A stretch of DNA of 64,000 nt from Pseudomonadota bacterium (GCA_021801705.1 JAJYXP010000009.1:1-64000); one strand, 5' to 3'. Counted from the first letter of the stretch, positions 53,894 to 63,320 are shown. Notes: a model not told the origin generated them from the letters alone. Made by a program: numbers and translations.

Positions 53894-55357
53894 TCATGCG
53901 CTTGCCGCCACAGGCTGCGGCAGGCTTTCCAGCAAGGACGTGACAATCTCGACCAACCGCCCGGCCGTCAGCCCATCCGCTTCCGGCAGGATTTCGTCCG
54001 GCGGATGCTTGCGCAACAGCACCAGCACATTTCCGAAATAGCGCTGCGCTTGCCGGTAGCGTCCCTGCGACTGATGCAGATTCCCCAAGCTAAAGTGAGC
54101 GAGCACGAAATCTGGATCGAGATAGAGCGCGCGCATCAATGACTGTATGGCGATATCGTGCCGTCCCTGCTCCTGCAAGATAGTGGCCAAAAGATACTGG
54201 TGCGCCGGATTAAGTTTGTCGGCAGCAATCGCCTTTTCGCACCACTCCAGCGCCTCGCTGAGCCTGCCCTGGTTGGCGCGGCTACGCGCCAGGCGGGACG
54301 ATGCCTCGCGCTCATCCGCTTGGTGGGCTGGCACCTGGTCGGCCTGCGCATCCGAAAGATTCGCAGCCGAGGGTGCTGGATGGGGCAGCATCGACAACGC
54401 CGCAGCCGGAGGTTCTGTCGGCACGACCGGCGGCATCGGAGGTGCGGCGTCAGCTTCTCCGCACCACAGCGAAACCGGATGCCCGCTAACGAGTGGCTGC
54501 GATCCGGCGCCCGCCATCTTCCTGTACAGCACCGCCCCCGGAAACTCGACCGGGGTGAACGGGGAAAACAAGCTATGCGAGACTTCCGTTGGACTGACGA
54601 TCAACCAGCCGCCGTCAACCAGCGCGCGGTAAAAATTGCCGGCAACCTGTTTTGCCCGCTGCGCGGTGAAATACATCAGGACATTGCGGCAAAGGATCAC
54701 GTCCATCGCGCTGGTGTTGTTCGATAGCGATGGATAAACATCATCGGCAAAATTGAGGTAGGAAAACGTCACCATCTTCCTGATGCGAGGATGTATCTCG
54801 AAGCGCCCGTCGCTGCTCTTGTTGAAATAGCGCTCGCGGAGCCAGCCGGGCGCATCGCGAAATGACCATTCGCCGTACACGCCCTGCGCCGCCTTGCGCA
54901 GAAATTTCGGGTTAAAGTCCGTCGCCAGAATGGTGATGTTCCATTCCTTGAGAGCAGGAAGGAGTCTGTCGAGCAGTATCGCGATGGTATAGGCTTCCTC
55001 GCCCGTGCTACAACCCGCACTCCAGATGCGCAAACGCCGCTCATTCTGGCGGCGTGATTGCAACAGTTGCAGAAGAACCTGCTCCCCGAGAATCTCCAGA
55101 CTCTGCTTCTCCCGGAAAAAATAGGTTTCCCCTATGCTCAGGTGGCTGGCGAGGACCTCGCTCATGTGGCGTGTCAGCGGGGCTGACAACAGCCAGCGTG
55201 CGCATGACTCCGCATCCGCGAGGTCGAAATCGGGAACGGCGGCGGCAATCCCCCGCTCGAGATCGCCCCAGCGTTCTTCCGGAAAATGCAAGCCCGTCTG
55301 TGCCGCGAGAAATTCGCTCAGCCGGGATAACAGCGGATGGGGAAGGGTGGGCCGCAT
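53894..55357 (-). CDS. cheR: CheR-type MCP methyltransferase with TPR domain
   Basis: The 487-residue protein has the CheR N-terminal helices, then the SAM-binding core (RIWSAGCSTGEEAYTIAILL, ITILATDFNPKFLRKA, DVILCRNVLMYFTAQ). After a Pro/Ala-rich linker (about 290-340) come tetratricopeptide repeats (RLARSRANQGRLSEALEWCE, YLLATILQEQGRHDIAIQSL, HFSLGNLHQSQGRYRQAQRY). It methylates receptor glutamates. The TPR tail is known from alternative chemosensory systems and may control localisation. It follows the upstream cheW by 8 bp. Confidence 0.94.
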   Translation of the reverse strand: MRPTLPHPLLSRLSEFLAAQTGLHFPEERWGDLERGIAAAVPDFDLADAESCARWLLSAPLTRHMSEVLASHLSIGETYFFREKQSLEILGEQVLLQLLQSRRQNERRLRIWSAGCSTGEEAYTIAILLDRLLPALKEWNITILATDFNPKFLRKAAQGVYGEWSFRDAPGWLRERYFNKSSDGRFEIHPRIRKMVTFSYLNFADDVYPSLSNNTSAMDVILCRNVLMYFTAQRAKQVAGNFYRALVDGGWLIVSPTEVSHSLFSPFTPVEFPGAVLYRKMAGAGSQPLVSGHPVSLWCGEADAAPPMPPVVPTEPPAAALSMLPHPAPSAANLSDAQADQVPAHQADEREASSRLARSRANQGRLSEALEWCEKAIAADKLNPAHQYLLATILQEQGRHDIAIQSLMRALYLDPDFVLAHFSLGNLHQSQGRYRQAQRYFGNVLVLLRKHPPDEILPEADGLTAGRLVEIVTSLLESLPQPVAASA

Positions 55358-55365
55358 ATCCCGCC

Positions 55366-55824
55366 TCAGGGGGAGTCAAGGGCCAGATCCAGGGAATTTT
55401 CTTCTTCCAGCGAAAGAAATTTGTCCAGATCGTGGATAAGGATCAATCCATCTTTGAGTTTTACAACGCCTTCCACATATTCGACTTCGGGAAGGACACT
55501 CTCCGCCGTGACCAGATTCTGCCCGGAACATTCGACGACATCCGGCACCGCGTCCGCCACCAGCGCGACAGGACGGCGCGCCGTGTGAGCGACAATAAGC
55601 TGGTCGGTCAGGGCAATTTCCCGTTCCGGCAGGCTAAAACGCCGGCGCACGTTGATGACCGGGATGATCCTCCCCTGTATGTTGACGATGCCGAGAACGA
55701 TGTCCGGCGCCTTTATCAGGGGGGTGATGCCCACCATGCGCACCGTTCTGTCCACTGCGGACAGATGCAGGGCGTAGCGTTGGCCATCCAGAATGAAAAC
55801 AACGTATTGATTAGGCATTTTCAT
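55366..55824 (-). CDS. cheW: CheW-type coupling protein, first gene of the cluster
   Basis: The 152-residue CheW contains YVVFILDGQRYALHLSAVDR, APDIVLGIVNIQGRIIPVIN and a C-terminal VEGVVKLKDGLILIHDLDKF. Several ATGs are clustered (55827, 55824, 55818). ATG 55824 is chosen for its 5-base spacing from GGAG. The frame upstream to 55938 has no family match. It is a second adaptor beside the one at 52946 and may serve a different receptor. Confidence 0.9.
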   Translation of the reverse strand: MKMPNQYVVFILDGQRYALHLSAVDRTVRMVGITPLIKAPDIVLGIVNIQGRIIPVINVRRRFSLPEREIALTDQLIVAHTARRPVALVADAVPDVVECSGQNLVTAESVLPEVEYVEGVVKLKDGLILIHDLDKFLSLEEENSLDLALDSP

Positions 55825-55827
55825 CAT

Positions 55828-56220
55828 GGCTCCGCAATCAACGTTCACGGATGACAAAGCCGGGGGAGGCCGACGTGAATGCTCGTGGGTTTGACGCATA
55901 AGCTGCTTTGGTCGCTTCTGCCCAGGGCGGGTCACCATGACAAACAGGTGCGGGCAAAACGAAACAATATTCGAAGATTTCCATCATGGCATCTCCATCC
56001 GGCTGTTTTTGCTGGAATTGGCGGCTAGCCTACCTTTTTTTCCGCTTCCTTGCCACCTGTCAAAAATGACAGCTTGACATGGACGCCGATTTGCTTATTG
56101 GCCGGCGCAATCGCCGGAGACCGATCTGCCGCACAGCACCTCGTCCGGTGTAAGTGCCCCCCGGCAGAACCGGGGATTTACCTCATTTAATTACATTTGG
56201 CTTGGTGGATGTCTATGCGC
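55828..56220. promoter_or_regulatory. 393-bp gap upstream of the chemosensory cluster, with a CTGTCA/TGACAG palindrome
   Basis: No gene is seen here. A perfect inverted repeat CTGTCA-AAAA-TGACAG lies at 56057-56072, next to a further TTGACA. A T run and AT-rich DNA are nearby. This is the most likely promoter region for the minus-strand cluster that starts at 55824. The palindrome is a candidate operator or terminator. Confidence 0.4.
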
Positions 56221-57900
56221 CTACTCCCGGCCGGAGCGCCAGATCGACAGAATCAGCCAGATGCTGCCGCCGGAAGCCAGCATGAAACCGAGCAGGCCGA
56301 ACAGCGGCAGGCCGAGCAGGGTGGGGCCGCCCTGCACCGTCATCACGATCGAGGAGCCGATCACGAGCGATGCGATCAGGATGCCGAGGGTCAGGCGATT
56401 GACGCTATGATCGAGCTGATGGGCGAATCGGTCAAGCCGCTTGAGGTCGAGATCGATCTTGAATTTTCCCCGCCTCGTCTCCTTGATCAGGTGCGCGATG
56501 TCGCGCGGCAGGTCGGTTGCGATGGAGAGAATGTCATGAAGATTGCGCATGCCGCGCTTGAACAACACCTCCGGCATGTAGCGCTCGGCGATCACCCGGC
56601 GCACGAACGGTGTAAGGTGGGTGACCATATCGAAATCCGGGTCCAACTGTCGCCCCAGCCCCTCCAGGGTAATCAAAGCCTTGAACAGCATGGCGAGGTC
56701 AGAGGGCATCACCAGATAATGGTCGCGCATGATCACCGTCAGTTCGCCAAACAGCTTGCCGATATGAAGATCCTTGAGCGGGACATTCGCATAGTTGAAG
56801 ACGAATTCATTGACGTCGGCGGCAAGCCTGGCCTCATCGACCGCGGCCTCGCCGGTCCACTCCAGCAGCACATCCAGCATCGCCTCATCGTCCCTGCCGG
56901 CCAGGGCGGCGAGCAGGTTGACGATCTGGTTGCGGCGGTCTTCCGTCAAGCGCCCCACCATGCCGAAATCGATGATCGCGATGCGGTTTCCTGGCAGGTA
57001 AAAGACGTTGCCCGGATGGGGATCGGCATGGTAAAAACCGTCGATCAGGATCATTTTGAGCACCGCATCCGCGCCGCGCGAGCCGAGCAGTTTCCGGTCC
57101 AGCCCCGCCGCCTCGACCGCGGCGAGATTGTTTCCGGGCACCCCGTCCACGCGCTGCTGCACGTTCATGACCTCGCTGGTCCACTCCCAGTACACCCTGG
57201 GAACCACGACCGTTTCCGAGCCGGCGAAATTCCCGGCGAAGCGCTCGATGTTGCGCGCCTCCGCGGCGAAATCGAGTTCGCGCCGCAGCGAGCGGGAGAA
57301 TTGCTGCACCACCTGAACCGGCTGGTAACGCCGCATCTCGGGCATTTCGAATTCGACCAGGCGTGCGATGTGCGTCAGGATGCGCAAGTCCGCCTCGATC
57401 TTGGCACGGATGTTTGGACGGCGGATTTTCAGGATTACAGGCGTGCCATCGGCCAATTTGGCATGATGCACCTGGGCGATGGAGGCCGCCGCCACTGCCT
57501 CGGTCTGCAAATCCAGAAAAATCTCCTGCGGAGAGCAGCCCAAAGCGGCTTCAAGCTGCGGCAGCAGGCTTGCAAAGGGGACCGGCGGCACGCCGTTCTG
57601 AAGTTTCTCGAACTCGGCTATCCAGTTGGGCGGGAACACATCCACCCGGGTCGCCATCACCTGCCCGAGTTTGACGAATGTCGGACCCAGTTCTTCCAGT
57701 GCCCGCCGCACCCGCACCGGCGTTTCGAGATGCAGGGTGTCGCTTTGCGCTTTCCAGTGCAAAAAACGCCCTGCCCGTTCCAGCAGCGTGCCGATTCCCA
57801 GGGTGCGCACGATATCCGCCATGCCATAGCGGATCAAAGTGGAGGTGATTTCGTGCAGGCGAGGTATGTCCCGCACGACATTGATGGTTTCCCAGAGCAT
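56221..57900 (-). CDS. AarF/UbiB (ABC1) family kinase-like protein
   Basis: The 559-residue protein has the atypical kinase signature. KLGQ in LGPTFVKLGQVMATR, the Ala-rich loop AVAAASIAQVHHAKL, HADPHPGNVFY and IAIIDFGMVG are all present. The C-terminus has two membrane helices (LTLGILIASLVIGSSIVM and LFGLLGFMLASGGSIWLIL). Family members support ubiquinone synthesis or lipid handling. This one looks like the paralogous group rather than canonical UbiB because of its N-terminus MLWETINVVRDIPRLHEI. ATG 57900 is used; the longer frame starts inside a dispersed repeat. Confidence 0.9.
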   Translation of the reverse strand: MLWETINVVRDIPRLHEITSTLIRYGMADIVRTLGIGTLLERAGRFLHWKAQSDTLHLETPVRVRRALEELGPTFVKLGQVMATRVDVFPPNWIAEFEKLQNGVPPVPFASLLPQLEAALGCSPQEIFLDLQTEAVAAASIAQVHHAKLADGTPVILKIRRPNIRAKIEADLRILTHIARLVEFEMPEMRRYQPVQVVQQFSRSLRRELDFAAEARNIERFAGNFAGSETVVVPRVYWEWTSEVMNVQQRVDGVPGNNLAAVEAAGLDRKLLGSRGADAVLKMILIDGFYHADPHPGNVFYLPGNRIAIIDFGMVGRLTEDRRNQIVNLLAALAGRDDEAMLDVLLEWTGEAAVDEARLAADVNEFVFNYANVPLKDLHIGKLFGELTVIMRDHYLVMPSDLAMLFKALITLEGLGRQLDPDFDMVTHLTPFVRRVIAERYMPEVLFKRGMRNLHDILSIATDLPRDIAHLIKETRRGKFKIDLDLKRLDRFAHQLDHSVNRLTLGILIASLVIGSSIVMTVQGGPTLLGLPLFGLLGFMLASGGSIWLILSIWRSGRE

Positions 57901-57927
57901 CGGGGTATTTATCCTGATTTCGCTAAT

Positions 57928-58052
57928 TCGATAACCGCAAAGGCGCAAAGACACCGGAATGGCAACCACCCTACTCTGATTCGTGGAATGGCGAAACCTT
58001 TGCTTCTCGATGCATGAAAATCCTTGCGCCTCTGCACCTTTGCGGTAACTAT
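57928..58052. repeat. AACCGC/GCGGTAA-type inverted repeat, copy 3
   Basis: ATAACCGCAAAGGCGCAAAG at the left and CTGCACCTTTGCGGTAACTAT at its right end pair as in the copies at 5138 and 29976. The interior is longer and different. It occupies the upstream region of the UbiB-like gene and is followed at once by another repeat family. Confidence 0.7.
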
Positions 58053-58073
58053 CAGTCTGTTATCCTGAAAAAA

Positions 58074-58227
58074 GCGATTAACCACGAATTTACACGAATA
58101 GAACACGAATGTTCACGAATAATCAAAGAATTAACGAAATTCACCCGATTCACCTGTTGGGTGAGCCGATATTTGTTGTTAACTATTTGTGTTCATTCGT
58201 GAACATTCGTGTCATTCGTGGTTAATT
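58074..58227. repeat. AACCACGAAT palindromic repeat, copy 2
   Basis: GATTAACCACGAATTTACAC to TTCGTGGTTAATT; it matches 27845-27984 in the opposite orientation with a slightly longer interior. It ends 13 bp before the stop of the downstream minus-strand gene. No ORF. Confidence 0.8.
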
Positions 58228-58240
58228 ACGGTTTTTAGGG

Positions 58241-58912
58241 TTATTCGCTTTTTTTCAGCTTTTCCGCCTGTTCGTGCAGCGCGTCCGCCATGCCGGACAG
58301 AATCCCCCCCGCCAGCGCCGCCAAGCGCGCGCTCATTTCGCGCGCCGCATCCTTGCCTGCGGATTGGCCTTCCTTCATCGTGGCGGTAAGCTTGTTGCCG
58401 AGCGTGTTCACCGTTTCGGTGACCTTGGCGCCGGTATCGGTGCCGGCACGCCGCGCGTGGACGACCAGATCCTTCAGCTCCTGTTTGATCTTGCCCGCCG
58501 CGGAATCGGCGACCGTGCTCACGGTGTCGAGGAATTCCTCCTCCAGGCGCTTGAGGTTGGCCAGCGCCCAGTCCAGCTCGCTTTCGGAAAAATCCCTGGC
58601 ATGGGAAGTCATCTGCTCCAGCGCCAGGCGGGTTGCTTCCGCCGCTTTCGTCAGCGCCTCGTCCATCCCGGCCAATCCTTCGGACAGGGCGGATTTCACT
58701 TCGCCGGCGCGCTTCGCCGCACCCACGCTGATCCCCTCCGTTACCGCGTTGATCACGGGCCGGATCTCTTCGCTGCTCAACTTCCGGGTTTTCAGGGCGC
58801 GCAGCGTCAAATCGCGGACTTTTTCGCGGATATCCCCCCCCTCCTCGACCGAAGCGCTCGCCGCTTGCTTGATTTCCTCGGTGGAAAGCATGTTCGGGTT
58901 GTTCTCACTCAT
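58241..58912 (-). CDS. helical protein of DUF6781-like type
   Basis: The 223-residue protein is largely alpha-helical and rich in Ala, Glu and Lys: MLSTEEIKQAASASVEEGGD, ALKTRKLSSEEIRPVINAVT and AGMDEALTKAAEATRLALEQ. No membrane helix or catalytic motif is visible. From memory it resembles a domain of unknown function (DUF6781) found in betaproteobacteria; this cannot be verified here. The coiled-coil look recalls phasins or stress proteins. ATG 58912 has AGAGGAG 8 bases upstream. Confidence 0.78.
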   Translation of the reverse strand: MSENNPNMLSTEEIKQAASASVEEGGDIREKVRDLTLRALKTRKLSSEEIRPVINAVTEGISVGAAKRAGEVKSALSEGLAGMDEALTKAAEATRLALEQMTSHARDFSESELDWALANLKRLEEEFLDTVSTVADSAAGKIKQELKDLVVHARRAGTDTGAKVTETVNTLGNKLTATMKEGQSAGKDAAREMSARLAALAGGILSGMADALHEQAEKLKKSE

Positions 58913-59017
58913 GACCATCTCCTCTTGTGCCCTCAATGGGTATATGATTTTTATGGACTTCCCAACCTGAAATCTAGCAGAAATTGCTCTATAATTCTTG
59001 GTTTTCGCCAGACTTCA

Positions 59018-62000
59018 ATGACCCTACTCGGCCAGTCTCTTCCCTCTCCCGGCTCCCGCAAGCGCTACGGCAAGCTCCACGGCTCGAGCGACGCGCTGGC
59101 GCTGGCGCAGTTGGCGGAGCAGGCGCGGCCGCTGATCGTCCTCACCGAAACCGCATTGGATGCCCAGCGCCTGCGCGACGAAATCCCGTATTTCGCACCC
59201 AGGCTCATGGTTCACCTCCTGCCGGACTGGGAAACCCTGCCCTACGACCAGTTTTCTCCGCACCAGGATCTGATCTCGGAACGCCTGGCTACACTGTACC
59301 AGATTTCGCAAAACGCCTGCGATGTCGCGATCGTTCCGGCCACCACCGCGCTGTACCGGCTGCCGCCGCGCGAATTCCTGGCGGCGCATACCTTTTTCCT
59401 CAAGCAGGGCACCCAGCTCGACCTGGATGCGCTGCGCCGCCAGTTGACGCTGGCCGGCTACACCCATGTCAACCAGGTTTTGAGCCCGGGAGAATACAGC
59501 GTGCGCGGCGGGCTGGTGGACCTGTTCCCGATGGGCAGTCCGCTGCCCTACCGGATGGATTTGTTCGACAACGAGATCGAGAGCATCCGCACTTTCGACG
59601 CCGATACCCAGCGCAGCATCTACCCGGTCAAGGAAATCCGCCTGCTGCCGGCGCGCGAGTTCCCGCTCGACAAGGCCGGCCAAGACACCTTCCGCCGCAA
59701 TTTCCGGGAAAAATTCGAGGGCGACCCGTCCAAGAGCCGCCTTTACAAGGACGTCAGCGCGGGACTCGCGCCGCCCGGCATCGAATATTACCTGCCGCTG
59801 TTCTTTGAAAACAGCGCCACATTGTTCGACTACCTGCCGCAAGATTCCATGCTGTGCCTGTACCAGGGACTGGAATCCGCCGCGCAGAATTTCTGGCGCG
59901 ACACCCAGTCGCGCTACAAGCTGCTGAGCGGCGACCGCGACCGGCCCTTGCTGCCGCCGCAGGAACTGTTCCTCCCGGTGGAGAACCTGTTCGCCGCACT
60001 CAAGCCTTACCCGCGCATCGAGTTGAGCACTGACACTCAGGACTCAGCACTCGGCACTCAGCACTCAACACTGCCGCTGCCCCCGATCCAGGTCGACCGC
60101 CGCGCCGACAATCCGGTCAGCCGCCTGCAGCAATTCATGGCCGGCTTCGATGGCCGCATCCTGCTGCTGGCGGAAAGCCTGGGACGGCGCGAAACCATGC
60201 TGCAATTCCTCACGGAGCACGGTCTCAAGCCCGTGGTATGCGAGGCTTACGACGACTTCCTCGCCGGCGGCGAAAAATTCGTGCTCGGCGTGGGACCGCT
60301 TTCCGCTGGATTCATCCTGCCTCAGCAGCACCTTGCCTTTGTCACCGAGAGCGAGCTGTATGCCACCCAGGTCCGCCAGAGCCGGCGCCGCGACGCGGCG
60401 CGCAAATCGACCACGGAGAACATGCTGCGCGATCTTTCCGAGGTCCGCATCGGCAACCCGGTGGTGCACGAGCAGCACGGCATCGGCCGCTATCTCGGGC
60501 TGGTCAGCCTCGATCTGGGCGAAGGAGAGACCGAATTCCTGCTCCTCGAATACGCCGGCGGCGACAAGCTCTATGTGCCGGTTTCCCATCTGCACCTGAT
60601 CGGCCGCTACAGCGGCGCATCACCGGAATCCGCGCCCCTGCACAAGCTCGGCAGCGGCCAGTGGGAAAAGGCGAAGAAAAAGGCCCTCAAGCAGGCCCGC
60701 GACACGGCGGCCGAACTGCTCAATCTCTATGCCCAGCGCGAAGCGCGCCAGGGCCACGTATTCAAGATCAAGCCGCAGGATTACGAGGCGTTCAGCGCCG
60801 GATTCGAGTTCGAGGAAACCCCGGACCAGGCCGCCGCAATCCAGGCTGTGATCGAAGACATGAAATCCGGCCGGCCGATGGACCGGCTGATCTGCGGCGA
60901 CGTCGGCTTCGGCAAGACCGAAGTCGCCCTGCGCGCCGCTTTTGTCGCAGTGGCCGACGGCAAACAGGTGGCCATCCTGGTGCCCACCACCCTGCTCGCC
61001 GAGCAGCACTTCCAGAATTTTTCCGACCGTTTCGCCGAGTGGCCGGTGAAAATCGCCGAACTGTCGCGCTTCCGCTCCGCCAAGGAACAGGCCGAATCCC
61101 TCAAGGGTCTTGCCGAAGGCAAAGTCGATATCGTCATCGGCACCCACAAGCTGGTCCAGAAGGATGTCAAATTCAACAACCTGGGCCTGGTCATCGTCGA
61201 CGAGGAGCACCGTTTCGGCGTACGCCAGAAAGAGCAGCTCAAGGCCCTGCGCGCCGAGGTCGACGTACTGACGCTGACCGCCACCCCCATCCCGCGCACC
61301 CTGTCGATGTCGCTGGAAGGCCTGCGCGATTTCTCGGTGATCGCCACCGCGCCGCAGCGGCGCCTGTCCATCAAGACCTTCGTCACTCCCTACAGCGACG
61401 GCATCATCCGCGAAGCGGTGCTGCGCGAGCTCAAGCGCGGCGGCCAGATCTATTTCCTGCACAACGAGGTCGAAACCATCCTCAACATGCAGGAAAAGCT
61501 CGCCCAGCTCCTCCCCGAGGCGCGCATCGCCATTGCTCACGGCCAACTGAGCGAACGCGAGCTGGAGCACGTGATGCGCGATTTCTACCAGCAGCGCTTC
61601 AACCTGCTGCTGTGCACCACCATCATCGAAACCGGCATCGACATCCCCACCGCCAACACCATCATCATGCACCGCGCCGACAAGTTCGGCCTGGGCCAGC
61701 TCCATCAACTGCGCGGGCGGGTCGGGCGCTCCCACCACCAGGCTTACGCCTACCTGCTCACCCCCGGCGACGAGGGCATCACCACGCAGGCAAAGAAGCG
61801 TCTCGAAGCCATTCAGTCCATGGAAGACCTGGGGGCGGGGTTTTATCTTTCCATGCACGACCTCGAAATTCGCGGCGCGGGGGAAATCCTGGGCGAATCG
61901 CAAAGCGGCGAAATGCAGGAAATCGGCTTCAATCTCTACGCCGAAATGCTCAACCAGGCCGTGAAGGCGCTCAAGGCCGGCAAGGAGCCGGATATCGGCC

Positions 62001-62443
62001 AGCCGCTTGCCGTGACCACCGAAATCAACCTGCACAGCCCGGCGCTGTTGCCCGACGACTATTGCGGCGACGTCAACCAGCGCCTCACCCTGTACAAGCG
62101 CCTGGCGAACTGCGCCACCCTGGACGAGCTGGATCAGCTCCACGAGGAACTGATAGACCGCTTCGGCCTGCTGCCGTCGCAGGCCGGCGCCTTGCTCGAC
62201 ACCCACCGCCTGCGCATCCTCGCCAAGCCGCTCGGCATCGCCAAGATCGACGCCAGCGGCAGCGCTATCCTGCTGCAGTTCATCCCCAATCCGCCGATCG
62301 ACCCGGTCAAGATCATCCACATGATCCAGAGCAAGCCCGGCTGCAAACTGGCCGGGCCGGACCGGCTGAAAGTCAGCCGCGAAATGCCGGAAGTGAAGAA
62401 CAGGGTGGAAGAGATTGCACGGTTGCTGAAGGAACTGGGGTAA
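59018..62443 (+). CDS. mfd: transcription-repair coupling factor Mfd
   Basis: The 1141-residue ATPase removes stalled RNA polymerase and recruits UvrA. UvrB-like N-terminal domains (LLPDWETLPYDQFSPHQDLI, VLSPGEYSVRGGLVDLFPMG) are followed by the polymerase-interacting domain (VVHEQHGIGRYLGL) and the RecG-like motor (CGDVGFGKTEVALRAAF, VIVDEEHRFGVRQKE, TATPIPRTLSMSL, GRVGRSHHQAYAYL). The C-terminal UvrA-masking domain completes it. The frame is open upstream to 58274, but ATG 59018 gives the family start. At about residues 337-352 a short Ser/Thr/Gln/Asp-rich stretch (60028-60072) looks like a read-through simple repeat. Confidence 0.96.
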   Translation: MTLLGQSLPSPGSRKRYGKLHGSSDALALAQLAEQARPLIVLTETALDAQRLRDEIPYFAPRLMVHLLPDWETLPYDQFSPHQDLISERLATLYQISQNACDVAIVPATTALYRLPPREFLAAHTFFLKQGTQLDLDALRRQLTLAGYTHVNQVLSPGEYSVRGGLVDLFPMGSPLPYRMDLFDNEIESIRTFDADTQRSIYPVKEIRLLPAREFPLDKAGQDTFRRNFREKFEGDPSKSRLYKDVSAGLAPPGIEYYLPLFFENSATLFDYLPQDSMLCLYQGLESAAQNFWRDTQSRYKLLSGDRDRPLLPPQELFLPVENLFAALKPYPRIELSTDTQDSALGTQHSTLPLPPIQVDRRADNPVSRLQQFMAGFDGRILLLAESLGRRETMLQFLTEHGLKPVVCEAYDDFLAGGEKFVLGVGPLSAGFILPQQHLAFVTESELYATQVRQSRRRDAARKSTTENMLRDLSEVRIGNPVVHEQHGIGRYLGLVSLDLGEGETEFLLLEYAGGDKLYVPVSHLHLIGRYSGASPESAPLHKLGSGQWEKAKKKALKQARDTAAELLNLYAQREARQGHVFKIKPQDYEAFSAGFEFEETPDQAAAIQAVIEDMKSGRPMDRLICGDVGFGKTEVALRAAFVAVADGKQVAILVPTTLLAEQHFQNFSDRFAEWPVKIAELSRFRSAKEQAESLKGLAEGKVDIVIGTHKLVQKDVKFNNLGLVIVDEEHRFGVRQKEQLKALRAEVDVLTLTATPIPRTLSMSLEGLRDFSVIATAPQRRLSIKTFVTPYSDGIIREAVLRELKRGGQIYFLHNEVETILNMQEKLAQLLPEARIAIAHGQLSERELEHVMRDFYQQRFNLLLCTTIIETGIDIPTANTIIMHRADKFGLGQLHQLRGRVGRSHHQAYAYLLTPGDEGITTQAKKRLEAIQSMEDLGAGFYLSMHDLEIRGAGEILGESQSGEMQEIGFNLYAEMLNQAVKALKAGKEPDIGQPLAVTTEINLHSPALLPDDYCGDVNQRLTLYKRLANCATLDELDQLHEELIDRFGLLPSQAGALLDTHRLRILAKPLGIAKIDASGSAILLQFIPNPPIDPVKIIHMIQSKPGCKLAGPDRLKVSREMPEVKNRVEEIARLLKELG
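60028..60072 (+). repeat. simple CACTCAG-type repeat inside mfd
   Basis: The segment contains successive CACTCAG, GACTCAG, CACTCGG, CACTCAG and CACTCAA units and encodes TDTQDSALGTQHST in frame. It falls between the N-terminal UvrB-like domains and the next domain, probably in a surface linker. It looks like a dispersed repeat accepted by the protein. Confidence 0.7.
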
Positions 62444-62633
62444 TCTGTAGAAGGGCTGCCATGCTGGGTTACCGATGACATATTCGACGAATCGGCGTAG
62501 GGTTTGGTCGAATGATGCGAAGCGAATATTTCGATTTGCCAATAACACGGGGGCATCCGCAAGCGGGTGTGCATGTGCATGATGGCGCACTCGCCCGGCT
62601 ACATTTCTCAATCAACTGAAGGGAATCGGCGTC

Positions 62634-63032
62634 ATGTATGACCGCAGCAGCATCGAACTCATCAATCAAACGACACGCACGCGCAGAGTTGCAATCGCGT
62701 TGATCCTGCTCGCGTTGGCGCTGCCGTCCTTGTTCGCCTGGAGCGACAATGTCGCGCTCGAAAGCGCAGGCAAGTTTACCGGCCAACTGGCCGCAGTAAC
62801 GCTGCTTGCGTTTATTGCACGGCTATGGGTGGCGCGCCATTACTCCGCGGGTGTACAGGTCCAGGTGTTGCTGGCGTTTGCACTTGCGCTGATTGGCTGG
62901 TCGGGCTATGAATCACGGATTGCGCACGATGAGCGCGTGTCGGCAGCGGCACAACCGGTCAGTTCGACGCCATCGCATATTCCTGGCCAAGTGGCGCCTG
63001 TTGACTCAAAATTGGAGGGTGCGCAGCGATAG
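62634..63032 (+). CDS. small membrane protein of unknown function
   Basis: The 132-residue frame has three hydrophobic spans: VAIALILLALALPSLFAW, LAAVTLLAFIARLWVA and VQVLLAFALALIGWSGY. A polar Ser/Pro-rich tail follows. GAAGGGAATC precedes ATG 62634 at a usable distance. I do not recognise the family. It lies downstream of mfd in the same direction but 190 bp away, so co-transcription is doubtful. It is probably a real gene on the basis of its ribosome-binding site and membrane pattern. Confidence 0.6.
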   Translation: MYDRSSIELINQTTRTRRVAIALILLALALPSLFAWSDNVALESAGKFTGQLAAVTLLAFIARLWVARHYSAGVQVQVLLAFALALIGWSGYESRIAHDERVSAAAQPVSSTPSHIPGQVAPVDSKLEGAQR

Positions 63033-63320
63033 CGCATTGGGTAATTCGTGCTCTCCGCAACCTGGCCAAGCGACCCGAGAGCGAGCAGGTGCCTCTACAA
63101 ATTGCTCAGGCGGTCAACCCGCGTAAGGCGTAATGTAGGGTGTCAATAAGCCTGTCCTGAGCGCAGTCGAAGGGCGAAGCGCATTCGCACCGGATGTTTT
63201 CATTCGGCGCAATAACGATTGCGTATACGCGGCCCAACCAGAATACAAGTCACACCGCATAACTCAGTGAGGTAAGCCCCCGGTTTTAATGCCGGGGGTA
63301 GTTAACACGATTGACCTCCG
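63033..63320. other. 288-bp gap with a repeat fragment
   Basis: The region contains AATGTAGGGTGTCAATAAGC and GAGCGCAGTCGAAGGGCG, pieces of the dispersed repeat types seen at 48304 and 53608. CCCCCGGTTTTAATGCCGGGGG near 63277-63298 is an imperfect hairpin with pairing CCCCGGC-type arms. No gene is supported. Confidence 0.5.

Noticed and set aside
56197-58017. 606-codon open frame on the plus strand
   Set aside because: Antisense to the UbiB-like gene, whose kinase motifs are unambiguous.
60238-62611. Long frames of 746 codons (+) and 663 codons (-) over mfd
   Set aside because: Out-of-frame and antisense shadows of mfd; composition is Arg/Pro or His/Gln rich.
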